Below are positions 7,571 through 13,283 of a stretch of DNA of 13,528 bases, one piece after another. Made by a program: the position numbers and the translations under genes. The stretch is from positions 1 to 13,528 of the forward strand of contig JBAYFX010000022.1 of the NCBI GenBank assembly GCA_041666965.1, given 5' to 3'. A model generated the notes under the pieces. It did no database searches, had not been told where the DNA came from, and saw only the letters and a program-made list of their open reading frames with translations. The DNA is from JBAYFX01 sp041666965. GTDB lineage: Bacteria > Patescibacteriota > Microgenomatia > UBA12405. How positions within the stretch are numbered: the first letter of the stretch is position 1; each line of letters begins with the position of its first letter.

Positions 7571-7576
7571 ATTATA
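7571..7576 (-). promoter_or_regulatory. -10 box TATAAT of the M23 peptidase gene
   Basis: A perfect TATAAT on the minus strand ends seven bases before the ATG at 7563, so the transcript would be leaderless or nearly so. No matching -35 box was found at 16-18 bases. Confidence 0.5.
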
Positions 7577-7599
7577 AATAATAGCCAATGGACGGGTGT

Positions 7600-7605
7600 T
7601 AGAAT
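7600..7605 (+). promoter_or_regulatory. -10-like box TAGAAT of the nuclease gene
   Basis: TAGAAT ends five bases before the GTG at 7611 and eleven bases before the ATG at 7617. It lies back to back with the TATAAT box of the divergent M23 gene, making a compact two-way promoter region. Confidence 0.4.
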
Positions 7606-7610
7606 CAAGT

Positions 7611-8261
7611 GTGAAAATGAGCAAGAAGTGGGTGGGAATTAGTGGAATTATATTGGCTGGGGTATTGGCACTAGCGGCCAACCAGCCGTGGAATACGGTA
7701 ACTGAGGTGATTGACGGGGACACTTTTAGAATGGCCAACGGACAAAGGGTGCGATTGTTGGCGGTGGACGCACCGGAATTGGAATTTTGCGGAGGAACTG
7801 AGGCTAAGGAACTACTGGAAAAGAGTGTGTTAGGTAAAAAAATAATACTGGAGGAAGTTAGAGCTGATTATATGGGGCGGGTATTGGCACTAGTAGTTAG
7901 TGAAGGGAAAAATGTAAACGAGGTGCTAATTAAAAGTGGTTGGGGCAGGTGGGACAGGACCAAAAGCCGGATGGGGCCAAATATGGAGAAATTTTCCGAT
8001 TTGGCTCAGCAGAATAAGAGTGGAATTTGGGGCAAATGCCGGCAAACTACTAAGCCAGACTGTTTAATTAAGGGAAACGTAGAGAAGGAAAACCAACCCG
8101 GCCAAAAATCCCGAATGTTTTATTTCTTTCCGGGGTGTAGTGAATACGAGAGAACAGTGGTGGAAAGAGAGTTGGGGGAAGATTGGTACTGCTCTGAGGC
8201 AGAGGCCAGAGCGGCAGGATACGCAAAAGGAACAAATTGCTACGGGAAGGTGTGGAAGTAA
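7611..8261 (+). CDS. Secreted thermonuclease-like (SNase) protein with Cys-containing C-terminal domain
   Basis: A 216-residue protein. Residues 8-23 form a signal peptide or anchor after MKMSKK, so the enzyme acts outside the cytoplasm. The SNase fold follows with all three catalytic residues of staphylococcal nuclease matched: R48 and E56 in VRLLAVDAPE, and R90 in YMGR; the calcium-site Asp is in VIDGDTF. Such enzymes degrade DNA or RNA. From about 150 a second module carries C151, C176, C194 and C210 with PGCSEY and YCSEAEARAAGY, resembling the short tail domain found after nucleases and other secreted proteins in Gram-positive bacteria (sometimes called a sunset domain). The GTG at 7611 fits the upstream TAGAAT box; ATG at 7617 is the alternative. 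Confidence 0.88.
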   Translation: MKMSKKWVGISGIILAGVLALAANQPWNTVTEVIDGDTFRMANGQRVRLLAVDAPELEFCGGTEAKELLEKSVLGKKIILEEVRADYMGRVLALVVSEGKNVNEVLIKSGWGRWDRTKSRMGPNMEKFSDLAQQNKSGIWGKCRQTTKPDCLIKGNVEKENQPGQKSRMFYFFPGCSEYERTVVERELGEDWYCSEAEARAAGYAKGTNCYGKVWK

Positions 8262-8318
8262 AAACCCAACCGGGGATAGATATTGGATGACAGATCTTAG
8301 ATTTTGGATTAATAATTA

Positions 8319-8360
8319 AACCCTTACCCTGCCCTTTCCCTTGAAGAAGGGCAAGGGGAG
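8319..8360. repeat. CCCTT-rich imperfect palindrome (REP-like)
   Basis: TGCCCTT (8330-8336) and AAGGGCA (8347-8353) form a perfect seven-pair inverted repeat, extended imperfectly by CCC and AAGGGG on the outside. No T-run follows on the plus strand, so it is not a typical intrinsic terminator for the nuclease gene. It resembles the CCCT-rich intergenic palindromes that are dispersed in many bacterial genomes. Confidence 0.45.
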
Positions 8361-8394
8361 AAAATGACAAAACAAGAACTAGGAGGGGGTTTGG

Positions 8395-8400
8395 TAGAAT
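8395..8400 (+). promoter_or_regulatory. -10-like box TAGAAT of the nucleotidyltransferase-like gene
   Basis: TAGAAT ends six bases before the GTG at 8407. An AGGAGG sequence lies at 8381-8386, but it is 20 bases from the start codon and upstream of this box, so it is unlikely to act as a ribosome binding site. Confidence 0.4.
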
Positions 8401-8406
8401 TGGGGG

Positions 8407-9156
8407 GTGAACACACAAGAATTATTTGACCGGGGGTTAGCGATTAACCAAATGCTTGAGATGAGAAGAGAGGCGTTAATGGAAATTGCGGCCAACGGTG
8501 GTGATGGCAGACACACTAGAGGCGAGGATTACTTAGCGCAGATCAAAGCACGAGGAATTATTGTGCCCGCAGAAATAAGATACGTGGAACAAATGGGTAA
8601 AGAAAGAATGAACAAAGATTTACTTGACCGGGTTTCTACGGAAACGGGAGAGATTGTGACTTATGAGCATGCTTTGGAGACTATGAGACAAGTACGAAAT
8701 AATGGGCTTAGGGTGACGGTGGCATTTGGCCATTTTGATATAGGGACTAAGGGGCACGAACTGGCATTAGCTGAATCAGTCCGGGCGACAACCGCGTGGG
8801 GGGATTTGTTTGTGTTGGTAGGTGGAGACGAGGTAGTGCGGGCTAGAAAAGGACCTAACCGGCCGTATGTGCCCCACCAACAACGAATGGAATTTGTAGC
8901 TAGCCAACCGGGAGTAAAGTGGGTGGTGCCAATTATGCCCAGATTTAGAAAAATTGAGGACTTACCGGGCTGTTACGCTCAAATACACCGACACTTAGGT
9001 TTTGGAAGGAGGGTTCATTTTAGTATAATTGGAGACAGGGAAGAGACAATTTCAAGGTATTTAGACCAGTGTAATGAGGCGGGTATTACTTTGCTTTATT
9101 CCGAAGCTCCCCGAATTACATCGGCGACCCTTGAAGGCGCGCGGTGGAATTTATGA
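8407..9156 (+). CDS. Cytidylyltransferase-like (HxGH superfamily) protein with altered active site
   Basis: A 249-residue protein. Residues 102-240 follow the cytidylyltransferase/RfaE-TagD plan: RVTVAFGHFDIGTKGHELAL (102-121), LFVLVGGDEVVRARKG (134-149), RPYVPHQQRMEFV, and near the end ITSATL (237-242), which sits where these enzymes have their iST nucleotide-binding motif. The hallmark HxGH is changed: GHFDIGTKGH has Thr114 where the first His is expected, keeping only H117. That may weaken catalysis or reflect a different reaction. The first 100 residues are an unrecognised, mostly helical extension. The start is a GTG with TAGAAT six bases upstream and no properly spaced Shine-Dalgarno sequence. 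Substrate unknown; a nucleoside-diphosphate activating role is only a family-based guess. Confidence 0.7.
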   Translation: MNTQELFDRGLAINQMLEMRREALMEIAANGGDGRHTRGEDYLAQIKARGIIVPAEIRYVEQMGKERMNKDLLDRVSTETGEIVTYEHALETMRQVRNNGLRVTVAFGHFDIGTKGHELALAESVRATTAWGDLFVLVGGDEVVRARKGPNRPYVPHQQRMEFVASQPGVKWVVPIMPRFRKIEDLPGCYAQIHRHLGFGRRVHFSIIGDREETISRYLDQCNEAGITLLYSEAPRITSATLEGARWNL

Positions 9157-9179
9157 TACAAAAGTCTGGAAAGATGAGA

Positions 9180-9185
9180 TATAAT
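9180..9185 (+). promoter_or_regulatory. -10 box TATAAT before the 82-residue gene
   Basis: A perfect TATAAT ends six bases before the ATG at 9192, again implying a leaderless transcript. No -35 box found. Confidence 0.5.
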
Positions 9186-9191
9186 TGACCT

Positions 9192-9440
9192 ATGTGGAAC
9201 GAGGCACCCTATGATTATTCGGTTGAATTGAGCCCAATTAATGGGTTGTTTAATCTAGTTACATTGAATAGGTACAATTTGGTTGTTCTTAAAGCTTTTG
9301 GTTATTTAGACATATCCGGAGATATTTTTAATGAAGAACCATGGCAACGGGTACAAAGAACTAAGCTACCGGTGCAGATCGATAAAAAAACTAAGAGGTG
9401 GTACAACGTGGGTTATCGGATAGTGCCTAAAGTTAAATAG
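9192..9440 (+). CDS. Small hypothetical protein (82 residues)
   Basis: Not recognised. It is acidic/aromatic in the first half (DYSVELSPINGLFNLVTLNRYN) and basic at the end (KTKRWYNVGYRIVPKVK), with no signal peptide and no membrane segment. A perfect TATAAT box six bases before the ATG and a position between two real genes on the plus strand support it being expressed. It starts 35 bases after the cytidylyltransferase-like gene and ends 12 bases before the 3' end of the oppositely oriented tRNA gene. The length and lack of recognisable motifs leave some chance that it is not a gene. Confidence 0.6.
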   Translation: MWNEAPYDYSVELSPINGLFNLVTLNRYNLVVLKAFGYLDISGDIFNEEPWQRVQRTKLPVQIDKKTKRWYNVGYRIVPKVK

Positions 9441-9452
9441 AAAAATACGGGG

Positions 9453-9523
9453 TGGACCTGGGGGGAATTGAACCCCCAATATACCCATGCGAAGGGTACG
9501 TTATACCGTTTAACTACAGGCCC
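9453..9523 (-). tRNA. tRNA-Ala (anticodon CGC)
   Basis: Read on the minus strand it folds as a 71-base cloverleaf: acceptor GGGCCTG/CAGGTCC, D stem GTTA/TAAC with GG in the loop, anticodon stem TACCC/GGGTA around the loop TTCGCAT (anticodon CGC, codon GCG), a four-base variable loop, and T stem GGGGG/CCCCC around TTCAATT. The acceptor stem contains G3:U70, the identity element for alanyl-tRNA synthetase, which confirms the assignment. The discriminator is A73 and the following bases are CCC, so CCA is not encoded and must be added. A run of five T (minus strand, 9441-9445) lies just after the gene and may help end transcription. Confidence 0.93.
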
Positions 9524-9614
9524 GATGTGAACGACTTATTGTAACAAGAAAATATACCGACCCACCAAAGTCGGGTAAACAATTTGACAAAACGAAACCT
9601 TAACCCCACCTTTT

Positions 9615-9685
9615 CTCCTTCGGGAATACTCAGGACAAGCCTTGATCCTCCTTGGCGTCGCTTCGGCCGGGCGAAGTAGGATGAC
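9615..9685. repeat. Degenerate GTCATCCT-type intergenic repeat
   Basis: Read on the minus strand it begins GTCATCCTACTTCG and contains a CTTCG/CGAAG stem, GGAGGATCAAGG, CCTGAG and CCCGAAGG, elements shared in scrambled form with the repeats at 2410-2455 and 3575-3654. It occupies the otherwise empty 200 bases between the tRNA gene and hepT. Nothing coding is seen in 9524-9723: the one open frame there translates the repeat itself. Confidence 0.5.
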
Positions 9686-9723
9686 AGAGGGATCAGGAGG
9701 ACAAAAGTGATGATGTAAACCAA

Positions 9724-10077
9724 CTATACAATTTTGTTGGGTAGTAACTCGTAGATTTTATCTAGCTCAAGCTTAATTGACGGGAGGTCATTTTTAGCAG
9801 TTAAATACAAAAGTGAATAGTCAATATCGGAATAATGATGAATTATTTTATCCCTGGTTTTTGCCATTAAAGACCATTCGACTTGATGATGTTTGTTCGT
9901 AAAATCGGCTGATAATTGTTTGACCGCTTCACCAATTACTTCAAAGCTACGACAAAAAGCTCTTTGCAAAACGGGGTTTTTGGAAAAGTCAGGTTCGGAA
10001 ACAATCGCTGTTTGATCGAGAAGAAAATTAACTTCTTCAATAATGTCTTCTAAAAACAATTGATCAGATTTGGGCAT
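9724..10077 (-). CDS. hepT: HepT-like HEPN toxin (type VII toxin-antitoxin)
   Basis: A 117-residue all-helical HEPN protein. RDKIIHHY gives R75, H80 and Y82 in the exact R-x4-H-x-Y motif of HepT toxins, which are RNases; the tyrosine is the residue that the MntA partner modifies with AMP to silence the toxin. The earlier part (LEDIIEEVNFLL; RAFCRSFEVIGEAVKQL) matches the usual first helices of the family. Its ATG at 10077 overlaps the 3' end of mntA by 14 bases, so antitoxin and toxin are made together, antitoxin first. Second HEPN-motif protein in the window, not obviously related to the one at 2463. Confidence 0.9.
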   Translation of the reverse strand: MPKSDQLFLEDIIEEVNFLLDQTAIVSEPDFSKNPVLQRAFCRSFEVIGEAVKQLSADFTNKHHQVEWSLMAKTRDKIIHHYSDIDYSLLYLTAKNDLPSIKLELDKIYELLPNKIV

Positions 10078-10372
10078 ATTTTATTTCGTTTTTTATAAAC
10101 TTGTAGAGGCGTTTTTGGGCTCCATCAAATGTAGTGACGTCGACGGCTCTGTTAAAAAGCTTTTCAAAATAATCAATAAAATTGACAATACTCCGGACGC
10201 TTTTTTTTTGAGGTAGAAAATCAATTAGGAGGTCAATGTCACTGTTGGACAATTGATTACCGCGAGCATAGGAGCCAAAAAGACCAATGCGGTTTATGCC
10301 AAGCTGGCGAATATAATCTCGGTTAGAAGAAAGTTGATTAAGAATTTGGCTTTGATTAAGAATGGTGACCAT
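10064..10372 (-). CDS. mntA: MntA-like minimal nucleotidyltransferase antitoxin
   Basis: A 102-residue minimal nucleotidyltransferase. The catalytic signature GSYARG (33-38) followed by SDIDLLIDF (44-52) supplies D45 and D47, and VDV near 77-79 gives the third Asp (D78). MntA proteins transfer AMP from ATP to the Tyr of HepT and so neutralise it. The ATG at 10372 is preferred; a GTG at 10396 would add eight residues. With either start the gene overlaps the end of pth (by 17 or 41 bases) in a different frame. The order pth-mntA-hepT, all overlapping, suggests a single transcript. Confidence 0.9.
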   Translation of the reverse strand: MVTILNQSQILNQLSSNRDYIRQLGINRIGLFGSYARGNQLSNSDIDLLIDFLPQKKSVRSIVNFIDYFEKLFNRAVDVTTFDGAQKRLYKFIKNEIKYAQI

Positions 10373-10895
10373 TAAGTATGTTGATAGATAATTCACTTAT
10401 TATTTTATCAATATTTGCGTAAATTATCTCTTTTTCGGTGGGAGAAAACGGTTGTAAAACATAGGACTCGACGGGGATGGTGGGATTGCGGCCAATACCG
10501 ATGCGGTAGCGCCAGAATTCCTGAGTACCGAGCTGCTCAATGGTTGACTCAACGCCGTGGTGCCCTGCGGGACCCCGGTTAAACTGTAACTTCCACTCCC
10601 CTACCCCAAGATCCAGATCATCGTGAATAACGTAGAGATTGGCGGGAGGAATTTTGTAAAAATTAACCAGTTTTTGAATTGAAAACCCGGATAAATTCAT
10701 GTAGGAGTCGGGGTAGGCCAAAAGGGTAGCTCCACTTCCCTGCCCTATTTGGGCAATATACGCGCCCAAACTTTTTTTTAGGGAAAAAGATAAATTTAAG
10801 CGCTTGGCTAACTCGAAAACAGTATTTTTACCTACGTTATGGCGGGTATGTTCGTATTTGGCGCCAGGATTCCCTAGACCAATAATTAATTTCAT
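10356..10895 (-). CDS. pth: Peptidyl-tRNA hydrolase
   Basis: Recycles tRNA by cleaving peptidyl-tRNA that drops off ribosomes; normally essential. The 179-residue product has the family motifs: GLGNPG with N9, TRHNVG with catalytic H19, YMNLSG with N67, HDDLDL with D93, and RYRIGIGR (129-136). One substrate-binding position differs: E. coli GHNG (N114) reads GHHG here (H113). The length is slightly short at the C terminus. The ATG at 10895 has TACAAT five bases upstream and, further up, a CIRCE operator (11024-11050). The 3' end overlaps mntA. Confidence 0.95.
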   Translation of the reverse strand: MKLIIGLGNPGAKYEHTRHNVGKNTVFELAKRLNLSFSLKKSLGAYIAQIGQGSGATLLAYPDSYMNLSGFSIQKLVNFYKIPPANLYVIHDDLDLGVGEWKLQFNRGPAGHHGVESTIEQLGTQEFWRYRIGIGRNPTIPVESYVLQPFSPTEKEIIYANIDKIISELSINILNGHHS

Positions 10896-10900
10896 AGTTT

Positions 10901-10906
10901 ATTGTA
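10901..10906 (-). promoter_or_regulatory. -10-like box TACAAT of pth
   Basis: TACAAT on the minus strand ends five bases before the pth ATG, consistent with a leaderless pth-mntA-hepT transcript. The upstream 10907-11023 is AT-rich with imperfect GATATA repeats, but no -35 box or small gene was found in it. Confidence 0.45.
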
Positions 10907-11023
10907 ACTTAAACTAAAAGATGTAGTATGTCTACTAAAGAAATATAGGGATATATAAAGATATAGCATGTAATAGATAGATTTATTGCGATATTACAGG
11001 CATTAATTAATTTCTAATTATTG

Positions 11024-11050
11024 TTAGCACTCACGCGCTTTGATTGCTAA
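11024..11050. promoter_or_regulatory. CIRCE operator (HrcA-binding site)
   Basis: TTAGCACTC (11024-11032), a nine-base spacer, then GATTGCTAA (11042-11050). This equals the CIRCE consensus TTAGCACTC-N9-GAGTGCTAA with one mismatch in the second arm. CIRCE is bound by the heat-shock repressor HrcA and usually lies before groESL, dnaK or hrcA operons. Here it is in the intergenic region between the end of ligA (four bases away) and the start of pth (128 bases away, same orientation). No chaperone gene is in the window, so pth-mntA-hepT is the only visible downstream candidate. A match this long is unlikely by chance. Confidence 0.85.
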
Positions 11051-11054
11051 CTAA

Positions 11055-12986
11055 CTACTTTTGGTTTAAGAGTGTAGTGAAACCATCTTCGCTAATTATT
11101 TTGATTCCCAGCTTTTTGGCTGCCACAAACTTGGTTGAAGTGGACTCAGTTTCATTGGTTATTAGATAATTGGTGGAAGAACTAACTTGGGATTGAACTT
11201 CGCCTCCTTCAGAGACGATTAACTTTTCGATGTTGGCACGCGATTGAGACAAAGAACCAGTGATGGCGAATTTAAGACCGAGTAGTTTTTGACCGGTGGA
11301 TGGGGGTTGGATCAACTTAACTTTGGCTAAAATTGAGTTAATGACCGGGGTCCGAACCTGGACACCCGTGACGATTTTTTGGGCAATAACTTCCTTAAAG
11401 CCAAAAACCGAGGCAATTTGGGGGACAGTTAAGCTGAGTAATTTTTGGGGAGTGTTGTAACCGGCGGTTATTAACAAATCGATCCGTTTGCGGCTGAAGT
11501 GAGGGATATTTGAGGCGTCAAAGACTTCGGAGAGGGTAAGGCGGCGCTTGGCTTGGATTTGGGAAACGATATTGGTGCCTGACTTAAGCCCCAGCCCCTC
11601 AAGATTAACAAAATCAGCGATTTTTAAATCATAGAAATCTCCGGGTAGATTTAAAAGATCAACATCATGGAGTTTGATTATAGTTTTGTCGGAAATCCCT
11701 TTTATATCGAGCGTTTGACAAAAGAGACGCAGAATTCCCAGAACCTGAGCGGGACAGGAAATTAAGTTAGGACACTTAAGAAATTTGTGTTCAAAAACAA
11801 GTGGGGTGTGGCAGACGGGGCAAGTGGCAGGTGGAGTAACGTGCCCGTTGGTTACTTTTTGGATTACTTCTTCAACGTGAGGAATAACATCTCCCCGGCG
11901 ACTAATTTGAACAATATCACCAATATTAAGATCTTTTTCTTCAACTAGCGTTACATTTGAGAGGGAAATGTTGGTGATAACTGCCCCCGAGACAGTAACC
12001 GGTTCGATTTGGGCCACCGGGGTGATATTTCCCAGGGGGCCGACTTGCCAGGTGACGGCCAAAATGCGGGACTGGTTATTCTCGGCGGGAAATTTGTAGG
12101 CAACCTGACCTTTGGGGCGGTTATCAAGGACCCCAAGTTTAGTTTGAAGTTCCAGGTCATTAATTTTGATAACTAAGCCGTCAATTTCAAAGGGATGGCG
12201 GGACCGGTTTTCAAAATATTTGTTATATATTGCTTCAATTTCGGATAGATTATTGACCAAATTAGTTTCCACCGTGGTTAATCCAAGTTTTTGAGCTAAT
12301 TCGACTTTTTGAAGCTCCGAGGTTAAGGGGTAATTTTGAGAAACTAAATCGACAACAACCAAAGAACAATACTCGGAGTAAAGACCATCAAGACGCTGAG
12401 TTAAACCCGAGGCGGCATTACGAGGATTGCTGTATGGCTCCGCGGAAACTTTATTGAGGCGGGGAAAATCGGCGCTGGTGACGACAATTTCGGCGCGAAT
12501 AGAGCCGGTGAAACCGCCCAGATTATTTTTGAAGTAATTCATTTTGACTACATTTTGGGTGACCAAATCCCCTACTCTACCATCGCCTCGGGTGATGGCT
12601 TGAGAAAGTACTCCATTTTTATAAATTAATTCTAAAGATAAACCGTCGCATTTGGGTTGGATTACAAACTGAGTATCGGGAGAGATTTTTTTAAGACAAA
12701 AATATTTTTCTAAATCGGCGGGGGTATTAACCTTGTTTTGGGAATACATGGGCAACAGGTGTTTAACCTTGGGAAAACCGGTGGCAAAATTAGGGGTACC
12801 TACCAGGGAAAAAAGACGGTGATAAGGATTAATTTGGCGCAAGACAGCTTCAAGAGTGTCGTAAGTATGGTCGTCCATTATTGGCTTACCGGTGGTGTAA
12901 TAAGCCTTTTTGGCTTCAATTAAGAGCTCTCCGAGTTGCTCGGGGCTCAATTGGTCCAGATTAAGGTTATCTAATTGATAGCGCAT
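11055..12986 (-). CDS. ligA: NAD-dependent DNA ligase
   Basis: Joins nicked DNA in replication and repair using NAD. The 643-residue protein has the full LigA order: domain Ia (AKKAYYTTGKPIMDDHTYD, 25-43), adenylation domain with nucleotidyl Lys112 in KCDG, TRGDGRVGD (132-140), EIVV, NPRNAASG (187-194), DGLVIK (269-274) and AYKFPAE (296-302); OB fold with VGPLGNITPVA (315-325); four-Cys zinc finger C389, C392, C405, C411; helix-hairpin-helix region (about 420-560); and a C-terminal BRCT domain (about 566-640). The usual TLHN after the OB fold reads SLSN. It is slightly shorter than typical (about 670). The ATG at 12986 follows TAAAAT by five bases. Confidence 0.97.
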   Translation of the reverse strand: MRYQLDNLNLDQLSPEQLGELLIEAKKAYYTTGKPIMDDHTYDTLEAVLRQINPYHRLFSLVGTPNFATGFPKVKHLLPMYSQNKVNTPADLEKYFCLKKISPDTQFVIQPKCDGLSLELIYKNGVLSQAITRGDGRVGDLVTQNVVKMNYFKNNLGGFTGSIRAEIVVTSADFPRLNKVSAEPYSNPRNAASGLTQRLDGLYSEYCSLVVVDLVSQNYPLTSELQKVELAQKLGLTTVETNLVNNLSEIEAIYNKYFENRSRHPFEIDGLVIKINDLELQTKLGVLDNRPKGQVAYKFPAENNQSRILAVTWQVGPLGNITPVAQIEPVTVSGAVITNISLSNVTLVEEKDLNIGDIVQISRRGDVIPHVEEVIQKVTNGHVTPPATCPVCHTPLVFEHKFLKCPNLISCPAQVLGILRLFCQTLDIKGISDKTIIKLHDVDLLNLPGDFYDLKIADFVNLEGLGLKSGTNIVSQIQAKRRLTLSEVFDASNIPHFSRKRIDLLITAGYNTPQKLLSLTVPQIASVFGFKEVIAQKIVTGVQVRTPVINSILAKVKLIQPPSTGQKLLGLKFAITGSLSQSRANIEKLIVSEGGEVQSQVSSSTNYLITNETESTSTKFVAAKKLGIKIISEDGFTTLLNQK

Positions 12987-12991
12987 GGTTT

Positions 12992-13020
12992 ATTTTACTT
13001 GGTAGTACCCTATTTGGTAA
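12992..13020 (-). promoter_or_regulatory. Putative ligA promoter
   Basis: On the minus strand TAAAAT (12992-12997) ends five bases before the ligA ATG. A weak -35-like TTACCA (13015-13020, four of six) lies 17 bases further upstream. The arrangement again leaves almost no 5' leader. Confidence 0.4.
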
Positions 13021-13070
13021 AAACAGTTTTATTGAGACGGGAATGTGTAATAAAAACGTAAGAAAAGTGT

Positions 13071-13076
13071 TATAAT
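13071..13076 (+). promoter_or_regulatory. -10 box TATAAT of the small four-Cys gene pair
   Basis: A perfect TATAAT ends ten bases before the ATG at 13087. The transcript would have a leader of only a few bases. It faces away from the ligA promoter. Confidence 0.5.
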
Positions 13077-13086
13077 AGATACATAT

Positions 13087-13254
13087 ATGACTGAACAAAT
13101 AGTGCAAACAGATTTTGCTTCGACTGTTACAAATATTTGTCCAATTGTGGGAATACCTGAAATGAGAGAGTTGGCAGAATGCGGCGAGGGGTGTGATGGA
13201 ACGGTGTGTGTATTAAGAAAAGTAACCAAACCTCAGAAAGAAGCTAAGCAGTAG
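13087..13254 (+). CDS. Small four-cysteine protein A (55 residues), novel-looking family
   Basis: The 55-residue product starts MTEQIVQTDF and ends KPQKEAKQ. It contains C18, PEMR (24-27), C32, C36-D-G-T, and C41: pattern C-x5-PEMR-x4-C-x3-CDGT-x-C. The next gene encodes the same pattern with identical spacing, although the DNA has diverged, which indicates that both are real, selected genes. Four Cys at C-x13-C-x3-C-x4-C could bind zinc or an iron-sulphur cluster, or form disulphides; no signal peptide is present, so a cytoplasmic metal site is more likely (inference). I do not recognise the family. The ATG has a perfect TATAAT ten bases upstream and no Shine-Dalgarno sequence. Confidence 0.75.
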   Translation: MTEQIVQTDFASTVTNICPIVGIPEMRELAECGEGCDGTVCVLRKVTKPQKEAKQ

Positions 13255-13283
13255 AATATACAAAGTTATATATTTAAAAAAAT

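Noticed and set aside
7343..7738. Minus-strand open frame of 131 residues across the M23/nuclease promoter region
   Set aside because: Covers parts of two better genes and both -10 boxes; no recognisable protein features.
8319..8360. Intrinsic terminator after the nuclease gene
   Set aside because: A stem can form but no T-run follows on the plus strand.
8381..8386. AGGAGG as a Shine-Dalgarno sequence for the GTG at 8407
   Set aside because: Spacing of 20 bases is too long and it lies upstream of the likely -10 box.
9514..9723. Minus-strand open frame of 69 residues between tRNA-Ala and hepT
   Set aside because: It overlaps the tRNA 5' end and consists mostly of the degenerate repeat; no start signal.
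10907..11023. Riboswitch, small RNA or small gene in the AT-rich leader between CIRCE and pth
   Set aside because: No stable stem set, aptamer signature or open frame beyond a few codons was found by eye.
13029..13229. Minus-strand open frame of 66 residues opposite the first small four-Cys gene
   Set aside because: The plus-strand frame is supported by a TATAAT box and by exact motif sharing with its neighbour; this is the opposite-strand shadow.
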